64,000 nt of DNA from VXNJ01 sp009840625 (GCA_965207915.1 OZ242304.1:558001-622000), one strand, 5' to 3'. Positions 16,580-25,445 are shown, numbered from the stretch's first letter. Numbers and translations are program-made. Notes: generated from the sequence alone by a model not told the origin.

Positions 16580-17936
16580 ATAGATTGGGGCTCATATACA
16601 TAACTTGACGAGCCTCCGTCGTCCGCTGACCCACAAAGTTTCGATCCCGGTCGGCGACAGGTCCTAACGCATCATCTAACAAAGGTATATACTTACGCCC
16701 CCATAACGGTTTATGTACGACTCTGATACAGGGGCTGATGCCGGAAACCTTCCGAACCTACCAGGAACGCGGCTACCTCTCGCGCCGCGGCTGCGGGCGC
16801 CTCAACAAGGTGTTGGCCGAATGCACCGATCTCTACAACGCCGAACTGCAGCTGTGGCGCGATCAGTACAAGGAGACTGGCAAGAGCGATTCGCTGTACG
16901 AGCGCATGAAAGCGTTTACCAAAACCCGCAACTCCGATCCGTTCTGGGAGTCGGCGTCGTTTAACGTCGGTCGCGGCGTATTGATTCGAATGGAAGAAGC
17001 CCGGAAGGCCTTCTACCGCCGGTGTGAATCCGGCGAGAAACCGGGCTATCCTCGGTTCAAGCCCCTCCACCGCTACCGCACCGTGCAGATCGAGCAGCCG
17101 ACTCCGGCGATGGTCAGACTTGATAGGCGCGGCTACGCGGTCCGGATCAAGGGCCTGCCGGTGGTAAGGCTCAGGACCAAGCGGTCACTACCGCCGGCAG
17201 AGTACCTGAAGACTATTCGCATCACCTTCCGGGGACGCAGGCCGTCGGTGAGCCTCACCTATGCGGTAAAACGGGAACCTTTGCCGAAAAGCAGCTCCAG
17301 GGTCGGGCTGGACATGGGGGTACTTTCCCGGATCACGACCAGCGACGGGGAGAAGATTGAGCGGCACCGACCGGATCGGGCCTACATCGCCCGCAAGCAA
17401 CGGCGACTGTCGGCTTGCAAGAAAGGCAGCCGCAATTTCAGAAAACGGCGCCGGATCCTGGCCAACGCCCACGACCGGGCGAGGGTCAGGGGCCGCGGCC
17501 GCTGCCATGAGATCACCACCGACCTGGTGCGCAGGTACGGATTTATCGCGCTGGAGGATCTGGACACGCCGCAGATGACCAGGGCGGGCGGTCAGAGGAA
17601 GCGCGGCCTAAACCGCTCAATCTTGGAGCAATCCTGGGGACGGATCACCCAACAGCTGATCTATAAGGCCGAAAGCGCCGGTAGAGAGCTGATTTTCGTC
17701 GATCCCCGGTACACATCGCAGCGCTGCTCATCCTGCGGGGCGATGGTCAAAAAGGGTCTTGAGGAAAGAAGGCACGTATGCGGTTGCGGTCTGGACATCG
17801 ACCGCGACCACAACGCGGCTTTGAACATCCTCCGGAAGGCCCTCGCGGGCGGGGCTATTCCCGCGGCTGCCGGCGAGGCAGCGTGAATGTATTCTGGCTG
17901 GCATTTGTCTGGTTATGTATATAAGTCCCAACCTAT
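16580..17936 (+). mobile_element. TnpB-only element with terminal inverted repeats
   Basis: A 1,357-bp unit bounded by 26-bp inverted repeats, 16580-16605 and 17911-17936, matching at 22 of 26 positions (core ATATACATAAC). The repeats are far more AT-rich than the surrounding genes. The only gene is tnpB; no TnpA or serine recombinase is present, so mobility would need a helper in trans. Only 50 bases separate the tnpB stop from the right end, so any guide RNA would have to overlap the 3' end of tnpB, as is common for omega RNAs. I see no clear target-site duplication. Confidence 0.65.
16738..17886 (+). CDS. tnpB: TnpB RNA-guided nuclease (IS200/IS605-type accessory protein)
   Basis: A 382-residue RuvC-fold nuclease. 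The catalytic acids are D192 (GLDMGV), E273 (ALEDLD) and D357 (DIDRDHNAA). A zinc finger is formed by C330, C333, C348 and C350. The N-terminal half carries the RNA-binding region (LYNAELQLW, EARKAFYRR, KPGYPRFK). All RuvC residues are intact and the length is normal, so the enzyme is likely functional. ATG 16738 is used. TnpB proteins are known to cut DNA guided by an RNA from their own element's end. It lies between permease copies 3 and 4. Confidence 0.9.
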   Translation: MPETFRTYQERGYLSRRGCGRLNKVLAECTDLYNAELQLWRDQYKETGKSDSLYERMKAFTKTRNSDPFWESASFNVGRGVLIRMEEARKAFYRRCESGEKPGYPRFKPLHRYRTVQIEQPTPAMVRLDRRGYAVRIKGLPVVRLRTKRSLPPAEYLKTIRITFRGRRPSVSLTYAVKREPLPKSSSRVGLDMGVLSRITTSDGEKIERHRPDRAYIARKQRRLSACKKGSRNFRKRRRILANAHDRARVRGRGRCHEITTDLVRRYGFIALEDLDTPQMTRAGGQRKRGLNRSILEQSWGRITQQLIYKAESAGRELIFVDPRYTSQRCSSCGAMVKKGLEERRHVCGCGLDIDRDHNAALNILRKALAGGAIPAAAGEAA

Positions 17937-18041
17937 CCTGAATGAGCAGGTTCAGATTCGCACGCCGAACCGCGCGAGCTTCCGGGCGCACCCCAGCGTT
18001 TTTGGGTCCATCCACGCGCGGTTGGGAACGGAGAGCGTTTG

Positions 18042-18986
18042 ATGGGAATGGCAGCTTCGGCCCAACGGGCGCGATTTGGTTTGCGCCGTCGATTGGGCCT
18101 GACCTACCGGGGCGGGGCGACCGCTTACCTTTTCGTACTGCCGTCAGTGATCTTCATCGGCGTATTCGTAATCGTTCCGATCGTCGGGGCGCTCTACTAC
18201 AGCTTCAACAACTACGACCTGCTGACCGCGCCCGAATGGGCGTGGTTCAAAAATTACCGTTTGGTGGCCAGCGAGCCGCGGTTTATCCCGGCGATGCGCA
18301 ATACGCTGATGTTCGCGGTGGGAACGGTGCCGGCCGGCGTGATCACCTCGCTGCTCCTGGCGATGCTGGTCAACCGCGCGATCCGCGGGATCTACTTCTT
18401 CCGGGCCATGTTTTACATGCCGGTGGTCTCCTCGTTCGTGACCGTCTCGCTGATCTGGCTCTGGATGTACGAACCGCAGTTCGGGCTGGCGAACGCGGCC
18501 CTGCGCTTTATGGGCCTACCCGCTTCGAAATGGCTCACCGGGCCCGAGACCGCGCTGCTGGCGATCATTCTGATGAGCGTCTGGAAGAACATGGGCCTGA
18601 ACATGGTCATCTACCTGGCCGGCCTGCAGGGTATCCCGCCGCATCTCTACGAAGCGGCCGAAATCGACGGGGCCGGTAGGCTCTCGAAGATGTTCCGCAT
18701 CACCATCCCGATGCTGGCTCCGACGACCTATTTCGTGGTCATCGTCTACTTCATCGGCGCCCTGCAGATGTTCGTGCAGGTCTTCATCATGGCCTGCCCG
18801 CACACGCAGATCAACTGCGGCGGACCGCTGGACTCGACGATCACGATCGTCATGCTCATTTACCTGGAAGCCTTCGCCTACCTGCGAATGGGCTTCGCGG
18901 CGGCGCTGTCGTTCATCCTGTTCATGGTCATCGGGATCGTCACGATTGCCAACGCCCGGATTCTCAGTTACGAAATCGGCTATTGA
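18042..18986 (+). CDS. MalF-type sugar ABC transporter permease, array copy 4
   Basis: The most divergent of the four paralogues in the first loop (PEWAWFKNYRLVASEPRFIPAM), but with the same EAA loop (EAAEIDGAGRLSKMF) and the cysteine pair ACPHTQINCGG. The start is ATG 18042, with GGAGA about eight bases upstream, the best ribosome-binding site of the four. The TnpB element lies upstream of it, so its promoter is either in the 105 bases after the element or inside the element's AT-rich right end. It is convergent with a sulfatase gene. Confidence 0.85.
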   Translation: MGMAASAQRARFGLRRRLGLTYRGGATAYLFVLPSVIFIGVFVIVPIVGALYYSFNNYDLLTAPEWAWFKNYRLVASEPRFIPAMRNTLMFAVGTVPAGVITSLLLAMLVNRAIRGIYFFRAMFYMPVVSSFVTVSLIWLWMYEPQFGLANAALRFMGLPASKWLTGPETALLAIILMSVWKNMGLNMVIYLAGLQGIPPHLYEAAEIDGAGRLSKMFRITIPMLAPTTYFVVIVYFIGALQMFVQVFIMACPHTQINCGGPLDSTITIVMLIYLEAFAYLRMGFAAALSFILFMVIGIVTIANARILSYEIGY

Positions 18987-18987
18987 T

Positions 18988-19003
18988 CCGGTCTGCGGAC
19001 CGG
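18988..19003. terminator. Stem-loop between convergent permease and sulfatase genes
   Basis: A perfect six-base-pair stem (CCGGTC/GACCGG, loop TGCG) fills the 26-base gap between two convergent stop codons. The position suits a bidirectional terminator. No T tract follows on either strand. Confidence 0.4.
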
Positions 19004-19012
19004 CCGCCGGGC

Positions 19013-20536
19013 TCAGTGGACCCCGTAAGCGAAACGTGAGCGCGGCGTAGCCGGATAGGCCTGCAGCACGACCTGCTCCAGCAGCAGATCGCGCAGCCGT
19101 TCGCGCTGCTGCCCGAATTCGGAGCGGTCGGCCAGGTTGGTCTGTTCGCCCGGATCGGCGGCCAGGTCGAACAGTTGTTGCCCGGACCCTTCGGGGTACC
19201 AGGTGTAGCGGAAGCGGTCGTCCACGACCGTGCGCGCCCAGCGATCCAGCGTGTTCGAGTCGATGTTGTTGTAGCTCTCGGCGTAAGCGCACGTCCGCCA
19301 GGAATCGGCCGGCGCGCCGCGGCTTAAGGGAAGCAATGAGCGTCCCGGCAGGGCCGCGAACGGCAGCGCCAGGCGAAGCGAAACTGGTTCCGGGACAGCC
19401 AGGCCCGCCATGTCGAAAACCGTGGGGTAAATGTCCTCGAGCTGGACGAATTCGGAGCGCTGCAGTCCCGCGCTAACCCCGGGGCCGGCAATCATCAGCG
19501 GGACCCGGATGCAGGCATCGTAGTGCATTTCGCCCTTGGACATCAGGTCGTGGTCGCCGAGCATTTCGCCGTGGTCGGAGAGGAACACCAGATAGGTGTT
19601 TTCAGCCCGGCCGCGGGCGCGGATTGCCGCCTGCAAGCGGCCGAGCTGCTCGTCAAGGTGAACCAGGTCGGCGAAATAGTGGCAACGGTCTTCCAGCCAG
19701 TCGCGGCCTTCGGCGGCCTGCGAAAGCGGCGCCAGGCAATGCGGCGCCTGAGGATCGTCACGCCATTCGGCCGCCAGCGGACGCGGAATAGCGTCCGCGT
19801 TCACTCGCCCCAGATACCCCTGCGGCGGGGCGAACGGGCCATGCGGCTGCACGTAGGAGATGTGCATGTACAGCGGCCGGCCGGCTTCGGCCCCGGAGAT
19901 GAAATCCAAGGCGCGGGCGGTGATCCATTCGGTCTGCGACAGTTCGGCCGGGAAGGGCAGTTCGTAGGCGCCGGGTTGCGGCGGGATCTCGTCCATGCGC
20001 GCGGCCAGGTCGATTTGCGCGGGACCGTAACTTCCGAATTCTTCGATCTGGCGGGCCCAGACGGTCGAGAGAACAGCGTCGGCGTGCTCGGGGTGCTCGG
20101 CCAGGATCCAGTCAAGCCAGGGGCCGCCGCGGGCGTCCTCGGTGACCCAGCAGGCATCGAATCCGTACTCGCGGTAATCGGGGTAGAGCGATTCGTAGTG
20201 GGGGTGCAGGTGCACTTTTCCGGCGGCGCCGGTCTGGTATCCGGAATCTTGCAGCGCGCGCATGAAGGTCGGAATCTGTGGGTCCAGGAAGTAGCCGTTC
20301 TGGAGCACCCCGTGCTGCTGCGTGGTCAGGCCGGTGGCGAGCGTGGCCCGGGCCGGACAGCAGAGCGGATTGGAGGAGATTGCGCGCCGGAACCACGTCC
20401 CTGACCCGGCCAGGTCGGAGAAATTCGGAAGGTCGACGATTTCGCCGGCCAGGCCGAGTTCGAGCCATCGCGCGGCGAGCTGGTCGACCATGAAGAAAAT
20501 AATGTCGGGTCGGTCGGATTTGGGCATTGGCGTCAT
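19013..20536 (-). CDS. Sulfatase (type I, formylglycine-dependent)
   Basis: Hydrolyses sulfate esters. The N-terminus has the metal-binding start PDIIFFMVDQLAARW, and the sulfatase signature is PLCCPARATLATG, in which the first cysteine of C-C-P-A-R would become formylglycine. Later metal residues appear in LVFLSDHGEMLGDH. No signal peptide is visible, so it may act in the cytoplasm on imported sulfated sugars or organosulfates. At 507 residues the size is normal. The start is ATG 20536 or ATG 20527. No sulfatase-maturating enzyme is in the window. Confidence 0.88.
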   Translation of the reverse strand: MTPMPKSDRPDIIFFMVDQLAARWLELGLAGEIVDLPNFSDLAGSGTWFRRAISSNPLCCPARATLATGLTTQQHGVLQNGYFLDPQIPTFMRALQDSGYQTGAAGKVHLHPHYESLYPDYREYGFDACWVTEDARGGPWLDWILAEHPEHADAVLSTVWARQIEEFGSYGPAQIDLAARMDEIPPQPGAYELPFPAELSQTEWITARALDFISGAEAGRPLYMHISYVQPHGPFAPPQGYLGRVNADAIPRPLAAEWRDDPQAPHCLAPLSQAAEGRDWLEDRCHYFADLVHLDEQLGRLQAAIRARGRAENTYLVFLSDHGEMLGDHDLMSKGEMHYDACIRVPLMIAGPGVSAGLQRSEFVQLEDIYPTVFDMAGLAVPEPVSLRLALPFAALPGRSLLPLSRGAPADSWRTCAYAESYNNIDSNTLDRWARTVVDDRFRYTWYPEGSGQQLFDLAADPGEQTNLADRSEFGQQRERLRDLLLEQVVLQAYPATPRSRFAYGVH

Positions 20537-20675
20537 TCCGCGCGCGTTGTTCTGATCACTGATTGCAGATCACCGGACCGGTCCGGGCCCGATCGCAGAA
20601 CACCTTATTGTGTGGTCGCACGGCGGGTGTACGCGGATTCAGTTGACGGTTGAATTAGAAGTTGGCGAGGCGCAA

Positions 20676-21431
20676 ATGCAGATTGCGGGATGCACATGGG
20701 GACTCCGCCGCGACCAGGCGGCGGCGGCCGACGCCTTCGATCGGGCGGGATTCGACACGATCGACGTCGACCCGGGATTTGGGCCGGCCGCCAACTGGGA
20801 ATCGGCTCTCCCGGTGTCCTGCCTGGCGGCCGGACACCTGTTCCCCGGCGGGACCCGCCTGGACGATCCGGAACCCGACGACCGCGCCGCGGCCCGCCGG
20901 CACGTGCTGGCGGCTATCGACGAGGCCGCCCGCCTGGGAGCCGAGGTCGTATACGTGGGAGCGCCCAACCCGGACGAGCAGGCCATGAGTTGGTTTGCCG
21001 ACTGCGTCCCCGAACTTGCCGCGCACTCGACCCGACGCGGCTTGCTGCTGGCGGTCGAACCATCGCCCCCGCGCGGACTGCGCACGATCGGCGAGACCCG
21101 GGAATTCATCGAATCTCTCGGCGTGGAAAACTTCCACATCCTGCTCGACTTTGCCCATTGCCTGCTGGTCGACGAGGATCCGGTCGCGGCGATCGAAGTT
21201 TGCGGGGAGCGCCTCGCCTACGTCCACTTCAACGACACCGACGGCGTAAACGACAACCATCTCGGGCTCACCGACGGAATATTCGACCGCCGCCTGGTCG
21301 AGGAGATCGTCGCCGAGCTTCGACGCGTCGGCTACCGGCGCCCGCTGGCGGTCGAGAGCGCGCCGGCCCTTCCGGACCCGCTGGGCAGCGCTCTCAAGAC
21401 TCTCGAGGTCCTAAAGTCCTGCGGGGCCTGA
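20676..21431 (+). CDS. Sugar phosphate isomerase/epimerase-like TIM barrel
   Basis: About 252 residues of the xylose-isomerase-like (AP endonuclease 2) barrel. The motifs AVEPSPP, HILLDFAHCL, YVHFNDTDG and LAVESAPA carry the usual metal ligands (E, D/H, H, E). Such enzymes epimerise or isomerise ketoses. The start is ATG 20676, with GAGG upstream; an earlier in-frame start lacks conserved sequence. It is divergent from the sulfatase and may share a regulatory region with it (139 bases between starts), which would fit a role in using the released sugar. Confidence 0.75.
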   Translation: MQIAGCTWGLRRDQAAAADAFDRAGFDTIDVDPGFGPAANWESALPVSCLAAGHLFPGGTRLDDPEPDDRAAARRHVLAAIDEAARLGAEVVYVGAPNPDEQAMSWFADCVPELAAHSTRRGLLLAVEPSPPRGLRTIGETREFIESLGVENFHILLDFAHCLLVDEDPVAAIEVCGERLAYVHFNDTDGVNDNHLGLTDGIFDRRLVEEIVAELRRVGYRRPLAVESAPALPDPLGSALKTLEVLKSCGA

Positions 21432-21440
21432 ACCGGGCGG

Positions 21441-22520
21441 CTAGTCCAGATCGGCCAGTTGCGGCATCACCTCGTTGGTGAGCAGGTCGACCGAACGGCG
21501 CCATGACGGCTGGTCGCGCCACTCGTGGATCATCATCAGGAGCACGCCGAAACCGCCCACGTCCCCGTGCAGGCGGCGCAGCTTGGCGGCCACTTCGTCG
21601 GGGTCGCCGACCACCCAGATGTTCTCGGCCATGTATTCGAGCGTGACATCCGAATCCGGCATTTCGGGGTCGGTTTTTACCAGGTCCATGTAGCCGACAT
21701 AGGGCAAAAGCTTGAAGAAGTAATCTTCGAAATCACGCCCGAGGGTGCCGTTGACGGCTCCGTCGAACGCTGCCTCGGAGGTCTCGGCGACGAAGATGTT
21801 TCGGGCGATCCGCCAGGAGCTGCGCTCGGGGGTCAAACCGGCGGCGGCGGCGCCCTCCTCGACCGCCTCCCAGTGGGTCCGCAACAAGGGCATGGGCACT
21901 ATGTTGATGCTCATCGGGATCCAGCCCTTCAGGCCGGCGACCCGCAGCGTGCCAGAGTGCTTCGACACGCCGGCGACGCCGATCGGGGGATGCGGTTTCT
22001 GCAGCGGACGGACGTGGACCGAAAGGCCGATGTCGTCTTGGGGCTCCGGCACCTTGAACCCCCAGTTGCCCGATCCGTAGGGACCGGGCTTGGCCGCCCC
22101 CCAGAGCTCTAGGACCGCGTCCAGGGTCTCGCGCATGATCTTGGGCGCGGCGCCGGGTTCTTCGTATCCGAACACCTCGAAATCGCCCGGGAACCCGCCC
22201 GCGCCGATTCCCCACATGAACCTGCCGTTGGCCATGTGGTCGAGCTGGGCGATGCGGTGCGCGAGCATGAACGGATTGTGGTTGGGGAGACAGGAAACCC
22301 CGGTGCCGAGCTTTATTTGCTCGGTCAGGGCCAGCGCCTGGGCGATCACCAGATCGGGCGCCGGGATGTTCTCCCATTCGGAAGTGAAATGCTCGCCCAG
22401 CCAGTACTCGGTCAGCCCCAGGCGGTCGCAGGTAACGATCGTGTCCAGGTCGTCGGCGAGCGTCTGCGTGAAGTCGTGGCCGGGCGGATGCAGCGGCATG
22501 TTGAAGGCCCCGAGTTTCAT
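21441..22520 (-). CDS. LLM-class flavin-dependent oxidoreductase (luciferase-like)
   Basis: An FMN/F420-type monooxygenase or dehydrogenase with a bacterial-luciferase barrel. The start is MKLGAFNMPLHPPGHDF, and EYWLGEHFTSEWENIPAPDL and GRFMWGIGAGGFPGDFEVFG are typical of this group. The start ATG 22520 fits the conserved N-terminus; the longer frame upstream is not conserved. Its stop is 10 bases from the convergent epimerase-like gene. The substrate cannot be read from sequence. Confidence 0.85.
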   Translation of the reverse strand: MKLGAFNMPLHPPGHDFTQTLADDLDTIVTCDRLGLTEYWLGEHFTSEWENIPAPDLVIAQALALTEQIKLGTGVSCLPNHNPFMLAHRIAQLDHMANGRFMWGIGAGGFPGDFEVFGYEEPGAAPKIMRETLDAVLELWGAAKPGPYGSGNWGFKVPEPQDDIGLSVHVRPLQKPHPPIGVAGVSKHSGTLRVAGLKGWIPMSINIVPMPLLRTHWEAVEEGAAAAGLTPERSSWRIARNIFVAETSEAAFDGAVNGTLGRDFEDYFFKLLPYVGYMDLVKTDPEMPDSDVTLEYMAENIWVVGDPDEVAAKLRRLHGDVGGFGVLLMMIHEWRDQPSWRRSVDLLTNEVMPQLADLD

Positions 22521-22622
22521 GTGCTGCGAATCCTTCGCTGTCCGGTGGGCCGGACCCTGGTGGTTCCGGTGATCGGAAGATTCTAGGGACGGGCTTTGCC
22601 GGCCGCGGCGCACGCCGCCCGG

Positions 22623-23741
22623 TCAGGCCACCCGGTAGCGCGCGGCCGCTTGCTCGTCCAGCTCGAAGCCCAGGCCCGCCCGCTGCGGCGCCTCGATCAG
22701 GCCGTCGTTGCCGACGACCGGCCAGTTGCGGACCAGTTCGCTGCGGAGCGGATTGGGATTCTGGTCCATTTCGAACGCGTAGCCGGTGGGCGAGGCGCAC
22801 AGCAGGTTCAGATTCGCAAAGCCGGAGACCGCGGCGCCGTAGTTGTGCGGGGCAAAACCGAGGTGGCAGGCGGCGGCGTAGGAGGAGATTCGCTGGCATT
22901 CGCTGATTCCGCCCGCCCAGGCCGCATCCGGCTGGGCGATATCGATGCAGCCGCCGTCAATCAGGGTTTTAAAGCCCGGCAGCGAGGTCTCGGTCTCGTA
23001 ACCGGCCACCGGCATTGAGATTCGCTCGCGCACGAACGCCGCCCCGGCGGTGTCTTCGGTCCAGGTCGGTTCCTCGAACCAGGCGATTTGGTGGGACTCG
23101 ACCGAACGTGCGAACGCGATTGCGCCGTGCGGGGTCATCTGGTTGTTGGCGTCGATCATCAATTCCCGGCCGGGTCCCAGACCCTCGCGTGCCACCCGCA
23201 CCCTGTCTGCGTCATCGTCCGCGCAGATTCGGCCGACTTTCATCTTGGCGGCGCGGTACCCGCGGCCCGCGATGCGCTCCATTTCGGCCGCCAGGCCGGC
23301 AAGGTCCTTACCCGGTTCGTAAAAGCCTCCGCTGCCGTAGGCGCGGACTCTGCCCGCGCGGGAACCGAGCAGCTTGTGCACCGGCAGACCGGCCGACTTG
23401 CCGAGGATGTCCCAGAGGGCCAGGTCTACGCCGGCGATCGCCGACTGCATCACGCCGCGACGACCCGACTGGATCGTGCCCTTGTACATCCGGTCCCAGA
23501 GTTCGGCGATATAGGTCGGGTCGGAGCCGACGATCATCGGCGCCAGCCGCGTCTCCAGGATCGCCTTCACCCCGAAAGCGGTTCCGCCGAAGGTGCCGGC
23601 CTCGCCGACCCCCTCGATGCCGTCGCGGGTGCGAACCCGCACCAGCATGCATTCGCGGGCCCGGATCTCGACCTGGGCATCGCGGATCGGTGAATCCATC
23701 TCCCAGCGCAGGAGTTCGACTGCGAGTTCCTCAATTACCAT
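22623..23741 (-). CDS. Mandelate racemase / muconate lactonizing enzyme family protein
   Basis: Enolase-superfamily enzyme, probably an acid-sugar dehydratase or racemase. The catalytic lysine motif is AAKMKVG, metal ligands lie in MIDANNQ and AWFEEPTW, and a later base is in FAPHNYG. At 373 residues the length is normal. The start is ATG 23741, which has an ideal ribosome-binding site (GGAGG, five bases upstream) located inside the preceding DUF721 gene, overlapping it by 11 bases. The substrate is unknown. Confidence 0.85.
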   Translation of the reverse strand: MVIEELAVELLRWEMDSPIRDAQVEIRARECMLVRVRTRDGIEGVGEAGTFGGTAFGVKAILETRLAPMIVGSDPTYIAELWDRMYKGTIQSGRRGVMQSAIAGVDLALWDILGKSAGLPVHKLLGSRAGRVRAYGSGGFYEPGKDLAGLAAEMERIAGRGYRAAKMKVGRICADDDADRVRVAREGLGPGRELMIDANNQMTPHGAIAFARSVESHQIAWFEEPTWTEDTAGAAFVRERISMPVAGYETETSLPGFKTLIDGGCIDIAQPDAAWAGGISECQRISSYAAACHLGFAPHNYGAAVSGFANLNLLCASPTGYAFEMDQNPNPLRSELVRNWPVVGNDGLIEAPQRAGLGFELDEQAAARYRVA

Positions 23742-24105
23742 GCGGTCCTCCATCCGGCCGTATCGCCGGGATGATCGCCAGGTGGATTTCCTCAATCGGG
23801 TCAGCCAGGCCAAGGCGGCGGGCGCGCGCGATCACCGCGCGTTGATTCAGGTTTATAAATTGCAGGGCGGTCGAATTCGGGACCTCCAGCCGCAGGCGCC
23901 CTTCGCGCAACTGAACAGGCCGGCAGCCGGCGGCGTATTCGCCGCAGACTTCACGCAACGCCCGCCGGACCAGATCGACCTGGCGTCCGCGCGCCAAGCC
24001 GGCCCGGTAGGCGGGGTCGCCGAGGACTTCGGCGACGTGATCGCCCAGCCGGCGCGGGCCGGGATCGCCCGGGTCAAGCGACTCCGGATCAGAGCGGCTT
24101 GACAT
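23731..24105 (-). CDS. DUF721 (DciA-like) protein
   Basis: A 125-residue protein of the DUF721 group, which includes the DciA replicative helicase loader. It resembles the family in LGDHVAEVLGDPAYR and in the KH-like segment (GRLRLEVPNSTALQFINLNQRAVI). The start ATG 24105 lies inside the end of recF (17-base overlap), and its end overlaps the start of the MR/MLE gene. The recF-DUF721 order is a common arrangement in bacteria and supports the call. The longer in-frame extension upstream overlaps recF and is not used. Confidence 0.7.
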   Translation of the reverse strand: MSSRSDPESLDPGDPGPRRLGDHVAEVLGDPAYRAGLARGRQVDLVRRALREVCGEYAAGCRPVQLREGRLRLEVPNSTALQFINLNQRAVIARARRLGLADPIEEIHLAIIPAIRPDGGPHGN

Positions 24106-25222
24106 CGCCGTCGGCCAGTGCGCAGGGCTGGCAGCGCTCGACCAGGCTGTCGGGCACCAAGCCGCGGTCGGCGGCGGCCAGGAAGAGCTGTGCATCGGCG
24201 GGCAGGATTTCAGCCAGCTGGTTGCGATGGTGTGGATCGAGTTCAGAAAAAACTTCATCCAGCGATAGCACCGGGGTCTGGCCGATCTTTTCGGTCAACC
24301 AGTCCAACAGGGCCAATTTCACGCAGAGAACTGCGAGGCGCTGTTGTCCGCGCGAAGCGAACTGGGCCGCCAGGCGTCCGTCAACGTGGATCCGAAAGTC
24401 ATCCCGGTGCGGCCCGATCAAGGTATTGCCGACCGCGATCTCGCGCTGCCGCGTCCGACGCAATGCCTCGGCCAGCGATCCCGGGGCGAGCTCGGCGAGC
24501 GCCGGTCGATACTCCAGGCTTACCGATTCGGGTCCGCGCGCCAATCGCGCAAAGTGCGACTGGGCCCGGGTCGACATTTGCTCCAGCCAGCCTGCCCGCG
24601 CCCGGATCAGTACTCCCCCGTGGGTATCCAGCAGATCGTCCCAGTAATCAAGCCGGTCGGGGTCCTTCCCCGGACCCAGGGCCAATTCGCGGAGCAGGGC
24701 GTTGCGTTGCCGGCGGGAGCGTTCAAAATCGCCCAGCGCGGCGACGTATTCGCCGTCCGCCTGGCCGATTGCCCAATTGGCGAATCGCCGGCGAGCGGCT
24801 GGTTGGCCGCCGACCAGCTCCAGGTCGCGGGGTTCGAACTGAACCAGCGGCAGCCGCCCGATCAGATCGCGGCGCGGGCGCATCCGGCCCTCGATCCAGG
24901 CCCGGCGCGACACCCGGCCGCCGTCGCCCGGGGCCACGACCATTTCCAGCAGCTGGGGCAACCGGTCACCGACCGCCACCCTGGCCCGAACCCGGGCGAA
25001 GTCGGCGCGCTCGCCTTCCTGGCTGATCCGAATCAATTCCAACCCGGCCGACGGGTTCGAGCCGCGGCCGGCCGAGACCAGTCCTATCGCCTCCAGCAGA
25101 TTCGATTTGCCCGCGCCGTTGGGGCCGATAAACAGGCAGCCTCCGCTGGGCGGCTCGAGGGCGAGCCGGTGGTAGTTGCGAAACCCGGTCAGGTCCAGCA
25201 GATGACAAAGAACCGGCGTCAT
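24089..25222 (-). CDS. recF: DNA replication and repair protein RecF
   Basis: An SMC-like ATPase that loads RecA at gaps together with RecO and RecR. Walker A is IGPNGAGKSNLLEAI near residues 33-46; the signature is ASRGQQRLAVLCVKLAL; Walker B is VLSLDEVFSELD. The length of 377 residues is normal. It starts at ATG 25222, adjoining the stop of the small membrane protein. The usual dnaA/dnaN partners are not here, while recR lies elsewhere in this window. Confidence 0.92.
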   Translation of the reverse strand: MTPVLCHLLDLTGFRNYHRLALEPPSGGCLFIGPNGAGKSNLLEAIGLVSAGRGSNPSAGLELIRISQEGERADFARVRARVAVGDRLPQLLEMVVAPGDGGRVSRRAWIEGRMRPRRDLIGRLPLVQFEPRDLELVGGQPAARRRFANWAIGQADGEYVAALGDFERSRRQRNALLRELALGPGKDPDRLDYWDDLLDTHGGVLIRARAGWLEQMSTRAQSHFARLARGPESVSLEYRPALAELAPGSLAEALRRTRQREIAVGNTLIGPHRDDFRIHVDGRLAAQFASRGQQRLAVLCVKLALLDWLTEKIGQTPVLSLDEVFSELDPHHRNQLAEILPADAQLFLAAADRGLVPDSLVERCQPCALADGDVKPL

Positions 25223-25435
25223 CTAGGACCTCCCCCGCAGAACGATATGAGCGACCTGCGATGCCAGCAGGACCAGCGCGATAACCAACGCAAGCCCGAA
25301 TACCACCAGCAGGCTCCATCCGATCTTGCCGAAAAAGGCCAGCAGGGCGGCCAGATAAACGATGGCCAGGGCCAGGGCGGCGATTGCATAGACGCGCCAG
25401 CCGAATCGGGGCAGATATTTGCTAAGCCGGGCCAA
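25223..25435 (-). CDS. Small membrane protein of unknown function
   Basis: A 70-residue protein with two hydrophobic helices (about residues 16-36 and 38-62), basic ends and no motif I recognise. Its stop codon is directly followed by the recF start, so the two are very likely co-transcribed. The deacetylase gene lies 10 bases downstream of its start, in the same direction. Confidence 0.5.
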   Translation of the reverse strand: MARLSKYLPRFGWRVYAIAALALAIVYLAALLAFFGKIGWSLLVVFGLALVIALVLLASQVAHIVLRGRS

Positions 25436-25445
25436 TCGAATTCAA

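Noticed and set aside
13368..19292. Long open frames on the minus strand opposite the permease genes
   Set aside because: They run antisense to highly conserved membrane proteins, show no known motifs and reflect the GC-rich third codon positions of the real genes.
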